Below, piece after piece: positions 1-11,201 of a stretch of 64,000 nucleotides of DNA. This DNA comes from Pleurotus djamor (Eukaryota; Basidiomycota; Agaricomycetes; Agaricales; Pleurotaceae), in the NCBI GenBank assembly GCA_029747585.1, contig JAPEVF010000211.1, positions 1-64,000 on the forward strand, in the 5' to 3' direction. Each line of letters starts with the position of its first letter. Within the stretch, counting starts at the first letter, position 1. The notes beneath the pieces were generated by a model. It made no database searches and was not told where the DNA came from. It saw only the letters and a program-made list of their open reading frames with translations. The position numbers were made by a program, and so were the translations under genes.

Positions 1-560
1 TACGCCGGCCCAGAACCAAGCCGGTCCGGTCCGTCTTTTTCATAGGTGAACCGTGTTTCGTNACTCGAAGNCAAAAGTGATTTTGAGGGTGGCGGGGTTT
101 CNATACTTGAAAAATACTATGGCTGAAAGTATCTTACAAGTATTNGACCTGCTAAGTCAGTTTCATACTTTCATTATACTCGAGGACAAAGCATTTTTCA
201 AGTATGAAAGAAACATACTAACCAAATAATTTAAAGATATTTTTTTCGGAAAGTATGGGTGATTAGTAATCACTACTTTGTTTCGTACTTGAGCCACAAG
301 TAATTGTGAAGTATCCGATCAAAATACTTACAAGATAACTCACAGATACTTTCGTGGGAAGTACGAGTGATTAGTAATCAATACTTTGAATCCTACTTTG
401 GGCAAAACTAATTATATACTTTATTTCATACTCTTAGCATACTTCACGCGATAGTATGCGTCAAGTACGATTCGATGCACGCTGTGGTAGCTGGTCGCTA
501 ATCTGGCACGTCAAATGTAGTTCAACATCGTAGCAGCTCTGGCCGAGTTTCGACAATGCT
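1..560. repeat. AT-rich degenerate repeat block
   Basis: This stretch is AT-rich, has no credible open frame and is dominated by AAGTAT / ATACTT words. Two related units, near 257-291 and 358-393, share the core GTGATTAGTAATCA, which is an almost perfect inverted repeat, and each is bracketed by AAGTA and TACTTT so that it could form an imperfect hairpin of about 28 nt. Four isolated Ns lie in the first 150 bases. It could be a decayed inverted-repeat element or a degenerate minisatellite; no terminal repeat or target-site duplication is visible because the window starts inside it. Confidence 0.55.
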
Positions 561-897
561 TACTGCTGACAATGGACAGGCTGCTTTTTCATCCAGCTAG
601 TTGAACTTTCCTGTATCTGGTGGGCTCGGACCACTTGAGAGGTAACACGCCACGGATTCAGTAACGGTAGACCTGGAATGCCTCCATTTTTCCTTCCGTA
701 TCCTCACTATTGAAAAGCTGTACGCCGTGCTGTCACGCTCTAGCCCTAATGAGCCGCGAAGTACATATAGACGTTGTGAACGGATGCACCACCCCATCGC
801 TTTTCTCTACGCGATTCCCCTCCTAGCCAGGCTCAAAGTCTGTGAGTACTTCCTTGTACGCGTACCTTACCTTTGAAACAATGTTTATCTCTAGAGG

Positions 898-3469
898 ATG
901 AAGTCAGCTTTTGCTTTGGCCATCTTGGCTGCCACCCTGGTCGCGGGTATTGGGCACAACAACTGGGAGCAGCCTTGCTTCCATGGCGAGTGTGCCTATG
1001 ACCTACCCACGCACAAAGAGCAATCCGGGACGGTCAAGCTCGTGAGCAGCGCATAATACTTATCAATATACTATCTCCGTATTGACTTTTGTTAAACAGT
1101 TCGCCAAGTCCCCGTATGCAATTGCTGACATCACCCCCGCAGCGGGCTGGGTGGTGCTAGACTGCGACCCGAATGCTCTTGAACAAGAGGTTCGTTTGGT
1201 TTGTAAGTCTGATGATGCTGAGGGTGGTGCCTGCAACCATTTCTTTGATGGTGGTCATGGACCTGTTGGAAAATACGTTCGACTCCCTGAATCTGTAAGC
1301 ACATTTCCACCCCCTTTCAATGTACACATTGCTCACCTGTTTTGAAAAGTGCTCCTCGGTACCGTTCGCGCGGGTTGTCAATTACCGAGTGCACGAAGAT
1401 CAATCGGTCCCGTCCCACCATCAGGTCATTCGCCGCGATGGGTCTGTACCCCAGGTGTTCTCTGTCGAAATTGATACAGATGTGGGCACTCTGTTTTTTC
1501 TTGCCAGCGAATACCATTTAAACTCCCCTTAGTTCGCCGATATTGACTACTCCAAGTTTGTGCTCCTTATTTTTCATCAAGTTTCAAACTCACGATTCTC
1601 CGTCTCAGATATGGCGATGTTCGCTTCGTTGCTGTAAGCACACACATAATTTAACCAACTAGTTTGTGATTAAACCAACTTTTAATTTCTTTAGTACGGT
1701 GTCAATGTTCCCGGCGTCGATACCAACTTTGCCATACCAGATACTGTTGACGACCTCCAGGCTGTCGGTGAATTCCTAGAACAAGCTTCCCAGGGTAAGT
1801 AACTTCGTCCTCGCTGTATGACCGCCCTCTGACTTTATCGTTCCTAGAACTCGTTGACAAGGCGTCCACGAGTAGACCGTCGTCTCCCAGTTCTAGCTCC
1901 CCTCCTTTCATTTTCACCCGCATTGATGCCTACGTAACGCCGTATTACCCTGGCGGCAAAGCTTCCACCAAACCTTATACGTTCACTGAGCCACCAGGGA
2001 CCAAGAAGAGCAATAATGTCCACTTTGGGAACGAGAAGGAGACCTGGGCGAAACTTGAGCTCAAGTCGGAAGATCTCATGTGCTCAAAGAGCTTGTCGAG
2101 CTCGGATAAGGCGACTGCGAAGGTTGGGGTTACTGTTACCGGGAAGATCGACACCTATTTCTGGGGCTCCTCAACATGGGGCGGATCCGCTACTGGATTG
2201 AACGGTGTGATCCAGAAGCTCACCGGTTTCTGGAATGGTATAGTGACTATACCTTTTGACCGCGATGAGACTAACACTAGTTTCTAGACCTTAACGCTCA
2301 TATCCGTCATGAATTGTCCCTATCCGTCCAGTTGATGGTGAGTTTCCTTTGTTAATATCTTTGCCAACTTTTACTCACTCATACAAGGGTAAAGTCGGAT
2401 GGGAAAATGAGATCGGTCCCTGGGCTATCCCCATGATAACGGGGCTTGAGTTTGGGTACGTCGGTCATTCAACAAATAGGCCACTGTATTCATTCGTAAC
2501 TACTAGTGTCGCGAACCTCGGTTTGATGGGTGCTCTGAAACTCGAAGCATCTGTGACCGCTGAAGCAGTGATGGAATTCAGCGGGAAGATCCAATATGGT
2601 CTTGACCGAGGTCAGTATCCGCGCATCTCACCCAACCTCTCACCTCTTATTCCTTCATTAGGCCTCGCAACGGTTCCCCCTAAGAGCGATAAGCCTGACA
2701 ACCCAGGTTTCAAAATCGAGGCTTCTGGTATAACACCCTCCATTTGTCTGAAAGATATGGAGACTAACACAGATGATAGGCTTCAACGGGACATTTGGTT
2801 CGACCGGCAAAGCACACGTTGCTTTCGAAGCTGCTGTCACTCCCAAGCTCCTCATTGGAGCATCTGCTGGCTCGAAAACCTCCAAGGCCAAAGTCATCAC
2901 AAGTGCTTTCCTTGGCTTCGAAACTAAATTCACCGTCGAAGCTGAAGCGAGCAAGGAGTTCGCAAGCATTGGGGGCTCCGACTCATCCAGCAGACCCTCC
3001 TCTCCCAAGTCGTCCAGACCGTCTTCTCCTAAGTCTCCCCGCAAGTCGCGTCGCTCCTTCGACACGCGCTCAGTCGACGGAGATGCCGAACTTGGTTATG
3101 CTGTCAAGCTCGGCTTCGATGCGCACCTTGGCGCAGAGGCTAAGTTCTGGGGTCTCGGTCCGAGTGCTAAATGGTCTTTCTGGACCTACGAATACCAAGT
3201 CGCATGTGTAAGTCTCTGTTGTGTCCTCTACCCAGAGAGGCTGGCTCAAATCCGTTCTCATAGGGTGGTTCTTCGTGCAGCTCAAAGAGCAAGCGCGCTG
3301 GCACTACACCAGTATCTCCGAAGACCAAGAAACTCGAGTGCCCCCCTCCAGTGAAAGGCTTGAAGAACTTCTTGAGTAATGTTGCCCACGCCGACAAGTA
3401 TGTTTTACCCGTGCTTGGAATACAGTGTGCTGACTTATTATTAGGTGGAAGGCGTTGAAGAAGCCTTAG
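898..3469 (+). CDS. Secreted protein of an uncharacterised agaric family, multi-exon
   Basis: The start at 898 opens with a signal peptide (MKSAFALAILAATLVAG) followed by a Cys-containing HGECAYDLP segment. An intron (about 1039-1099) joins this to FAKSPYAIADITPAAGW and then to VLDCDPNALEQEVRLVC. Later exons carry a CNHFFDGG motif, VRLPES, FARVVNYRVHEDQSVPSH and RRDGSVPQV. This order matches, from memory, a large secreted family common in Agaricomycetes that has no known function. The middle is rich in beta-prone, Gly/Thr segments. Near 2960-3060 there is a low-complexity insert of repeated SSRPSSPK units followed by a basic run, which is odd for a secreted protein. The last exon ends KALKKP and stops at 3467-3469. 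At least ten short introns are needed; splice sites read well, so I think the gene is intact. The function is unknown. Confidence 0.75.
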
Positions 3470-3634
3470 GGTTGTAAACGAAGTTTCATAGCACGAGTTG
3501 AAGACGCTAAGTAGATGGGGACGCTTGTCTTATTGATCACAATAAGATGATTGACTATGTCCATCACTCGTTCACGCAAAGGCTGCTTTCGAGAAGGGAA
3601 TGATTGTCCAAAATATCATGATACAGGAATTCAG

Positions 3635-4405
3635 TCAGGTAAATTCGTCGTCGTCAACATCTTCATCATCTTCCCACTCATAAACGACCCAAATTCCGGT
3701 CATCCTGAGATTGTACTCCATGCTTCTCATATCCCTGCTTTCAAACAGTGTTGAACCTGACTGAATTCTTTCTTCATCGAACATGTCTTCAATGAGCTTG
3801 GACGTGCTATCCTGCGAGAGCCAGGAAAGCATTTCCCACTCGGGCGTAGCCTTGGTAGACACAGACATTGCTTCGGCAACGTCGATTTTCATCGCCGAAA
3901 TCTCCTTTTCCGAGATACATCCTCCAAACATATTGACCCAATCTTCGTTGTCCCAGTACATGCCCCACATGCCCTGCACAAACAACTGATAGGCGGACAG
4001 GAACAGATGATGTGGTGATGAACAGGCGAGTGGGGACATGTTTCCTTCGGTCAGCCAGTTGATGACGGCGAGTGCGCCGAGAGTGGCTGATAGGGGTGCT
4101 TTTGATTCACGAAGGATTCGCTCGATGAAGACCTCGAGCGAGACGGAGGGAGTGGCGAAGGCTGGGGATTGAGATGGTGGCATGAGCTTGCGGACGGATT
4201 GACCGCAGTGGATGGCAAGTCTTTGATGAATGTCTTTCCAGGGGTACAACGATGGCAACTGTGTATCCAACCGTCAGCTACCAGCCCAGACTGGACTGAA
4301 ATGGAGGGGACGACGTACTTGAGAAGGCTCAACTGCGACTTCAATAACTGCAGGCTTGGAGCGAGCAGTGCGGCGGGCAATAGCAGACGCGAGTGCTTTG
4401 AACAT
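3635..4405 (-). CDS. Small cyclin-like (PHO80/PCL-type fold) protein, copy A
   Basis: Two exons: 4405-4319 (29 codons, from MFKALASAIARR) and 4258-3635 (208 codons including stop), with a 60-nt GT..AG intron. The product is about 236 aa. The segment FIERILRESKAPLSATLGAL, followed by SPHHLFLSAYQLF and then a W..M.GG..SEKEISAMK stretch, resembles the PCL/PHO80 cyclin box, where a short helix pair is followed by HRLFL.A and W...SG...KEIN. The lysine and glutamate of a classical CDK-binding cyclin box cannot be confirmed by eye. The C-terminus is very acidic (EWEDDEDVDDDEFT). A nearly identical gene lies in the opposite orientation at 26386-27159, with promoter and 3' flank also copied. A TATA box sits about 70 bp upstream. 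Alternative: an unrelated helical protein. Cyclin-like is a family inference. Confidence 0.6.
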
Positions 4406-4473
4406 GGTTATGGTGTGTGATGGTTGTTCAAGAGTTGGTACGATGGAAGACTGTCGCGACCAAGGCGCAGGTC

Positions 4474-4480
4474 TTTTATA
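4474..4480 (-). promoter_or_regulatory. TATA box of cyclin-like copy A
   Basis: On the minus strand the sequence reads TATAAAA, 69 bp upstream of the ATG at 4405. The same element, in the same sequence context, precedes copy B at 26311-26317. Confidence 0.6.
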
Positions 4481-4605
4481 CCTTTGTTCACGTGAGCGTT
4501 CCGCTGGATGTCGCTGTTTCACTGTGTTTGTTCGAGGCTGTTGCCTTCCTCGTCTTCTTCCGCTTCCGTTGGTTGGAGTGACGCTATCGAAGTCACCACA
4601 CTAGC

Positions 4606-5150
4606 AGGGGTCGCCCCTAACGCGTAACGACCCGTTCAGTTTCTATCAGGGTAATCCTTTGTGAACAGTAACGACACCATCATTCGGCGATGTGGAATTG
4701 TGAGGCGCACAAAAGGATGTCCTCAATGCTCCCTCTCCTACTTAATTTCTGCATCTCGGTTATGGGCCTCGGACTCCGAACTCTGCCTGGAACCCCTACC
4801 ACCAGACATCACCGGTCACCCCTGGCTCGAAAAATCGACACAGCCACTCCAAAGCTCGCTCACTCCTAAACTGGGCACCAACCCTCTATGATGACAATCT
4901 AACTTCGAGTTTCAAGATCTCGGCGCTCAGCTTCCTTCCAAGATCACAACACCGAGCGGATGCAAACTCGCTACCATCCTCATTTTTCGTCCAAGGATTG
5001 CCAGTCGTAGACTCGTAGACCACGGACAGAAGTTACTTGTAACAGGTCTGGATACTACTAGGCCGACTCGGGGATGCTCCTCTAGTACGGGCGGTGAGCT
5101 GTGGTGAGCGGACTCAGCCAAAATTCGGCAGAACCAGCCCATGTGATCCT
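4606..5150. other. No gene seen; possible decayed coding
   Basis: Frames are interrupted every 50-80 codons and no chain of exons with good splice sites could be built. A plus-strand frame around 4900-5090 has codon-like composition and may be an upstream part of the broken locus at 5150-6500. The left edge, to about 4570, is the promoter side of the duplicated cyclin-like segment. Confidence 0.3.
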
Positions 5151-6494
5151 ATTAATTGGGCCTCAAGTTCAAGCTTCAAGGCCTCGCTTTTGAGAGCCCC
5201 CCGACGTTCATGCTGCGTCACAAACCACTTCGTGCCGGCGGTGGTACGCCACCTGCCAATCGCTGCTTCAAGGTTGAACTATCGTCCAAGGATAAAACTG
5301 AAGAAGCTGTAGCAGCTATCTCTCGTGCAGTGGCCACATCCAACGCGACTCCGTCCTTCGCATCAAACTTGAACCCACCCATCGGTGTCATTGGTTTCAA
5401 GAGGTAAATTCATGTGGTCACGCATTGCCGCGATTGCTCAATTCTCTTCTAGGGGGACTTTGGATAATTCAGCTAATCTCTTCATTCCATGGTTGGCGTG
5501 GCGATCAGATAATCAATTTGGTGCCCCAGCGATCGGGACCTTCATGGTCCAGCGCTATGAATTTACTTGGTTCACGGACTATTATGCATATGCGACGCGT
5601 GCCGACCCCAGGGGGAAGACCGCCGCCGATTTTGATCGCGAAGGTGGAATTGTGTACACTGTCGCCATCAATCGAGGTGTAACACGACGTACCCAAAGTA
5701 GCCCTAGACGTTTCCTTGGACCTACATACTAGCGGCTTCTGCGGGTACTACGTTATCGATTTTAACCGAATTGGTCTTCGCGCTGTTGCTCTTCGCCCCG
5801 GCCCGTTAATGAGAAACATCGCGCACCTACCGAGAGGACTTCAGTCTTGAATTGGGTTGAGGAACAATTGTGCGTCTTCTTCTGACTCCTTGGAGAGCCT
5901 GACCAAACCTCTCCCCCACACGTAAATAGCATCAATTACCAGCAAGATGTGCCAATGCTTGAAAATAACGGCAACACTCCTACAGTCTTCCCGGCGAGAT
6001 ACGAGAACAACTTTACTCTGGACCGATTCTAACAAAACGCCCGACAAAATGCCAGTGGTGTCGACTTCGATGTCAATTACAAGGACTTATACGTGAGTCC
6101 CCAACGTGGAGTCAGTGTTCCCTGATTGAAAGATTAATCTTGGATCTATTTCAGGACGATTTCCTGGATCCTGACTTTGTAACGGGTACTTGGTGGAACC
6201 CAGGCGTTTATGAACATATCAACCGGCATGGCTGGGGGCACTGGATTGTTCGGGCGAGCACACTCATTACTCGCATCCGTGTCGACTGCCAAAGAGCCCG
6301 CTTTATCATCGTCTTCAGGAAAACCTACCAGAGGACAACATCCCAGTCAACAACCTGACTGTATGGTCCTCTAGCGTAGGCGAATTCGGATTGAGTAAGT
6401 CAGACCTTTTACTCCTCTCTAGCCCAAACTCATTATTTCAATCTAGCTGCCACCTTTGCGTTCACCTTCAGAGCATTCAAGTCAAGTGCTTGAC
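5150..6494 (+). pseudogene. Broken unknown gene
   Basis: A plus-strand frame from about 5156 to 5402 (GLKFKLQGLAFESPPTFM..., ending PPIGVIGFK) joins through a clean 49-nt intron (5403-5451) to a frame containing ANLFIPWLAWRSDNQFGAP and ADFDREGGIVYTVAINRG. Beyond 5675 the reading frame is lost and only short traces remain: DFLDPDFVTGTWWNPGVYEH near 6160, and VWSSSVGEFGL spliced to TFAFTFRAFKS ending at 6494. No ATG start is visible at the left edge; the open frame begins with TTG. The composition looks protein-coding but the parts do not connect. I do not recognise the family. It could instead be a functional gene with introns I cannot place. Confidence 0.35.
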
Positions 6495-7388
6495 GTACCT
6501 CCAGTGATCCTCCAACCCATGTGAGTCACTCTGCGTTTAGGTCGCGATCCATGAATGGACAACTTCGTTAGGCTCAAATGCAAAGAACTGCTTTCAATTG
6601 GTCCAACGGAGTTGGAGGTACGCACTCGTTGGACTTGACATGGTAGATGTAATTCTAGATACATGCCATGATGATTTTTCGTTCATGCCTTTCCTTATTG
6701 CGTGGATTCGGTGTCTTTCAGTCCCTACTATCAAATTAGTGCTTGCTTCCGTCAACTGTCAATTGAAAGTGTTTGAGCTTCGAGATGGCCATAACTGAGG
6801 CATAACTAGTGTTTGATGCGATGCGACCACACTACCATGATAACTTTTCCAGACAGAGGTGCTGCTCTCCTCTCCTACATTTCGACCTACGGATCCGTCA
6901 GTATCGATAACCGGATAAGGTGTCTGTTCTTGAACGTTTGAACCTCCCCTCTAATCATCCCCCTTGAACGTTGTTGGGCCCTGGTTGGACCTTCCCTCGT
7001 CGAGCTACCTTTGAGAGCGTATTTCCAACCTGGAATCGCTCGACACCGGAGAACCTAAGCTTCTGAACGAGCTTAGATGTTTTAAAAATAGGTGCCTCAA
7101 GGACCACAAATTGCTCTATCCTTCTGAATTGGCTCACACGCACGCAGGCCAACAGGCCTTGTCTTCATCACGACGACGATAGCTGGGGAATTGGTTAATA
7201 CGCAAGGTGGAACAGGAAAATATAAGGCTTAGAGCTTAGGAAGGTGAGTTTTTGGGCATCCGGAATCCGCCACTCCTTCTTTCTTACCTTGAGTTCGCAG
7301 GTCGACTTTTTTTTCTCGGTCCACACAAACCACAGCCTATGAAACCCCAACGCTATTGACATCGACCACGAATAGCTGACTCTACGAC
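6495..7388. other. Gene-poor stretch upstream of the AA9 gene
   Basis: No frame longer than about 70 codons reads as protein-like, and no splice-connected exons were found on either strand. The right end is presumably the promoter of the AA9 gene starting at 7389; I see no clear TATA box. Confidence 0.4.
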
Positions 7389-8422
7389 ATGTATCTGATA
7401 TACGCTCTCCATTTGTCCGTTTTTCTCTCATTTCTTCCGAGCGTCGTCGTCGGGCACGGATATGTCGCATTTGTGACTGTAGGCAGTACGACCTACAAGC
7501 AGAACGCCCCTCGTGCACAGGCGACACCCGCTGCAACCCGCCAAGTGAACGATGTCGGGCCCGTGAAAGGTGCATCCAATCCTGACCTCGGGTGCGGACT
7601 TGCCCAGAATCCTTCGACACAACTCGCCCAGCAGACCATACACGTTAATCCCGGAGACAAGATGGCGTTCGACTGGCGTGGAGGGGATCTCAGTCATTGG
7701 CCACACAATACGGGTCCGATGATGACCTACATGGCGGACTGTGGAAGGGAGGGATGCGAGAAGTTTGATTCGACGAAGGCGAAGTGGTTCAAGATCCAAC
7801 AGATTGGACGCAAGAAAAGCGGGAATATGGATTGGGCGCAGCAAGACCTCAGTGCGTTCTCTACTTTGCCCTCGTTTTCACGAGCCATCTTTGACTTTGA
7901 CTCCAACGTCCCCCAGTGAACGGCGGAACGGCAGTTGTCACTGTGCCCAACATCGCGCCGGGAAACTATCTCATGCGCCATGAAATTATCGCCCTCCATC
8001 TTGCCGTTTCCCAAGGCGGAGCTGAATTCTACCCTTCTTGTACTCAAATTGTCGTAGGCGGGAATGAAACCGGTCGACCCCAGTCAAACGAGCTGGTCAG
8101 CTTCCCCGGGGCATATCGAGACAACGATCCAGGACTTTTCGACCCAGAGGTGCGTTTCCAAGTGCTGACCCCTCGAACTTGATTATTGACTTGTCATTTT
8201 ACGCAGGTATACGACCCGAATGCCCCATATACTTTCCCTGGCCCACCCATAGTCGCGTTCGTGCCACATCAAGACGACTCACCAACTACTTCGGGTTCCA
8301 CTTCAACCCCGCCTCGAAGTGAAAGCCGGTCCTGCCGTTTAAAGAAGCGATCCGTTGTGAGACCACGACATCTCAGTCGCGTGATGAGAAGCTTAGCTGG
8401 GCTGCGATCGTCGTGGCATTGA
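7389..8422 (+). CDS. AA9 lytic polysaccharide monooxygenase
   Basis: Three exons: 7389-7851, 7917-8149 and 8207-8422; total 912 nt, 303 aa. A signal peptide (MYLIYALHLSVFLSFLPSVVVG) precedes HGYV, so the mature protein would begin with the N-terminal histidine of the copper histidine brace. The second copper histidine is in HWPHNTGP, and the active-site region has QGGAEFYPSC, with the axial Tyr and nearby Gln of AA9 enzymes. IAPGNYLMRHEIIALH is the usual AA9 signature. Cysteines expected for the family's disulfides are present. After the catalytic domain come a short Pro/Ser/Thr linker and a basic tail (LKKRSVVRPRHLSRVMR) rather than a CBM1. The enzyme oxidatively cleaves cellulose or related glucans outside the cell. 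The gene looks intact. Confidence 0.92.
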
Positions 8423-9335
8423 ATATGAACCCTTACGATTGGATGAACTTGATGAACACGGTTGTATCGATATTTTTGTCTGTTTTTGTACTTACAGGAG
8501 ATGTATTATAGCTGCTGGCCAGCAACTTTGTTCTGTCGCCTCCCCCTTGGTTCACACACCTCGCCATCCATTGTTGCGGATGTCCATAAAACGCTCTGAA
8601 CAATCGATCCAACAGATGGGTCCACTTGATCTTCTTGCCACTATGTAATCCTCTTCGTTTGCCAGCTGTGCGCTACGCATGCCCCGATAAGGGTGTAAAT
8701 CAACTGTGTCCTCCGCAATCACGCATTTTCTCATGTTTTCTATTGCTCGTTACCCCAGACATCTTAGGCTTGGCCGACGCCATACGACTCTATCTCTCGC
8801 CCAATACCCCTCCCCCCTGGCACTTGCGGAAATTTTCCATGATTACGATACCACTCAAATGCACTTCCTTGCACACTGACAGAACTTCTTGTCACTGCTT
8901 AGGCCAAGTCTTGGGAATGCCACGACGTCCGCTTTGTCAACGCGGACCATATCTGCAAGTGACTTCTTTCCAAGAACTTCCATGTGGGCGTTGAAGGCGT
9001 CATTCCGCCATTATGAACAAACCTCCTGAGGTAGCTTTTCGGTTGCTTTTGGATAGTCTCTCGAACAGTCGGTCAACGGCTACGTTCTTGTCGTGGTGGT
9101 ACTCATCCATTTGTTCAGGAGCAGTACACTTGGAGTGAGCATCGCATCGTCGAGGCACATCCGTGTCAAGTGTGCAACCCGCTCTTTGTACTTCTACGCG
9201 GAATTCTCAACATCGACGGCTTCATGCTTCTATGCAGCGCTCTCGCTACCGCTCGGCGTCCTGGTGCACATGGGCCCGCACAGTCCCGCACTCTCTGCGA
9301 CCTTATGATTGCCTGTCTTCTCGGATAGTGCACCG
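8423..9335. other. Intergenic stretch, no supported gene
   Basis: Open frames here are short and unsupported. A minus-strand trace around 8900-8995 (DAFNAHMEVLGKKSLADMV) looks protein-like but is flanked by stops and has no joinable exon, so it may be a remnant. The right part leads into the M28 promoter. Confidence 0.3.
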
Positions 9336-9343
9336 TATAAATA
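9336..9343 (+). promoter_or_regulatory. TATA box of M28 gene A
   Basis: TATAAATA about 130 bp upstream of the ATG at 9470, in a C/A-rich leader typical of well-expressed fungal secreted enzymes. Confidence 0.5.
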
Positions 9344-9469
9344 CAACAAATCCTCCCTCCGATCTAACCAACTCAGTCGACGCCCGCCCTTCGAGCTCTG
9401 GTTGAGTCCAACACAAAAGTCTCTTTCAGAGAAGAAAAGCAGCAAACCGCTCCACCCCCGTCCTCAACC

Positions 9470-10655
9470 ATGTTCTTGGCTGCTCCGTTCGTCTTGCTTT
9501 TGGCCACTTTGGTCGTAGCTTCGCCTGCGCCTAAATGTGCGTTGAATCTGCTCATTCTGCATCTCCGAAGTTTGGTTCTGACTGGTGTGGGATTACAGAT
9601 CCTACGCGGCCCGTTCGTCAGAGAGCTGTCAACAGACTCATCAAGACGCTCTCGATCGATGAAATGAAGGCTGACCTCGCTCGCCTTTCGAGCTTCCACA
9701 CCCGTTTCTACAACTCTACCACTGGTGCTGCTGCCAGTACATGGTGGCTCGAATATGTTTCAGCGGTAAACCCCCTTCTCCCGCCCATCATGGAAACATC
9801 ATTACTGACTTGTTGGCGTTATGGTTATAGCTCACTTATTCCCGCGACGATATCACTGCTCGTGCCGTTTCACACGAAGGTTTCCCTCAGACTTCTACCA
9901 TTGTCCGCGTTGAGGGTTCCATATACCCCAACGCGCCCGTCACCATCGTTGGTTCTCACATTGACTCTGTAACATGGAGAGGAGAGGACCCCGCTACCGA
10001 CCGTTCGCCGGGTGCTGATGATGATGGTTCTGGTTCGATTAACGTTCTCGCCACTCTCAAGGCTCTCCTCAAAGATGGCTTCAAGCCAGCCACTCCTCTT
10101 GAGTTCCACTGGTACGCTGGTGAAGAGGGTGGTCTCCTTGGCTCCGACGCTATTGCCAAGCAATACAAAGCCGATGGTGTTCAGGTTCAGGCGTACATGC
10201 AGTTGGACATGAACGCTTAGTGAGTTTTCTCTCCAGATAATCCCTTTTGTGCCCGTACTGAATATTTTCATCTTATCAGCACTAAGCCTGGAGAGGAGGA
10301 AGCTATCGCTATCCGCCAAGACTTCTCCGAGCCTGCTTTGAACTCTTTCCTCGAGACTTTGGTCAACACTTACATCAAACTCCCCATCGTTCGTCCTGAG
10401 GTACAAGCGGTTTCCTTTCCGTTAGTCCCATACTCACCGAGCTGACTATACATTCCACAGTGCGGTTACGCTTGCTCCGACCATGCTTCTTGGAACCGTC
10501 AAGGTTTCCCTGCTTCGATGCCATTCGAAGGCCCCAACCGTAACCCCCTATTCCACACTATCGACGATACGACTGAGGCTCCTGGATTCTCTTGGGAGCA
10601 CTCTAAGCAGTTCGCCAAGTTGGCCATCGCGTATGCGTATGAGTTGACTGCTTAA
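9470..10655 (+). CDS. Secreted M28-family aminopeptidase, gene A
   Basis: The start at 9470 gives a signal peptide (MFLAAPFVLLLATLVVASPAP). Five exons join cleanly. Zinc ligands and catalytic residues of M28 are all visible: VGSHIDS (His ligand, catalytic Asp), GADDDGSGS (bridging Asp), WYAGEEGGLLGS (catalytic Glu and ligand Glu), LDMNAYT (Asp ligand) and LFHTIDDT (His ligand). CGYACSDHASW supplies the conserved Cys pair. The N-terminal segment NRLIKTLSIDEMKADLARLSSFHTRFY is the short prodomain-like region of fungal leucine aminopeptidase 1-type enzymes. It should remove N-terminal residues from peptides outside the cell. It is paralogous to the gene at 14120-15573 and to the relics at 51368-52083 and near 25920. 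No lesions seen. Confidence 0.92.
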
Positions 10656-11201
10656 ATAAATTACTGTAGAGTCAATATACCCCGCTGCTGTACTGTGTAG
10701 CTATGATTGGATAAACATACTACCCATCCAAGGAACTCAGCTCTGACCTGATGGAGGAGTAACATGTCGAAGATCGATCTCAACGTTGAATTCGACGAAA
10801 ACAATCCCCTCCTACCCCTCGCAGGGATACGTCCTTCTTTGCCTCTTTCCCCTTCACTAGCTTCATCCTCTCCCCCTCGCTACCTTCTTTGCCCTCCTCT
10901 CCTTCATTCCACACGACTTCCCTTCAGCTCAGACTCTGCCTTGTACTTAAGAATATACACACATCCTCCATACAAATACTAGCGAACTCCCCACTCAAAA
11001 TGCCTCATACGCCTCATACTTGCCTCATACTCAGTTCCACTCTCTCGTCCACCATACAAGCTCCGACCGACCTCGTGCAGAGGACGCTACTCATACCAAC
11101 CACTCTTTCTATCATCCATCATCACACCGGTTTGCTCCCTTCAACTCTGAAGGAGAAATTTATGACTTATTCTTCTCGTTCTACCNTTTTTTAAAGCCAA
11201 G
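10656..11201 (+). promoter_or_regulatory. Intergenic region upstream of F-box gene 1, with CCTCATAC triplet repeat
   Basis: No convincing gene. The sequence is C/T-rich, as in many fungal promoters, and contains three CCTCATAC words in 29 bases at 11002-11030. An ATG-led frame from 10764 starts plausibly but becomes a low-complexity Pro/Leu/Ser string. One N lies at 11186, just before the ATG at 11202. Confidence 0.4.

Noticed and set aside
8626..8994. 122-codon frame downstream of the AA9 gene
   Set aside because: Non-ATG start, no family look, and no splice partner.
10764..10982. Possible small gene MSKIDLNVEFDENN
   Set aside because: After 20 codons it becomes low-complexity Pro/Ser/Leu, and it sits in the promoter of the next gene.
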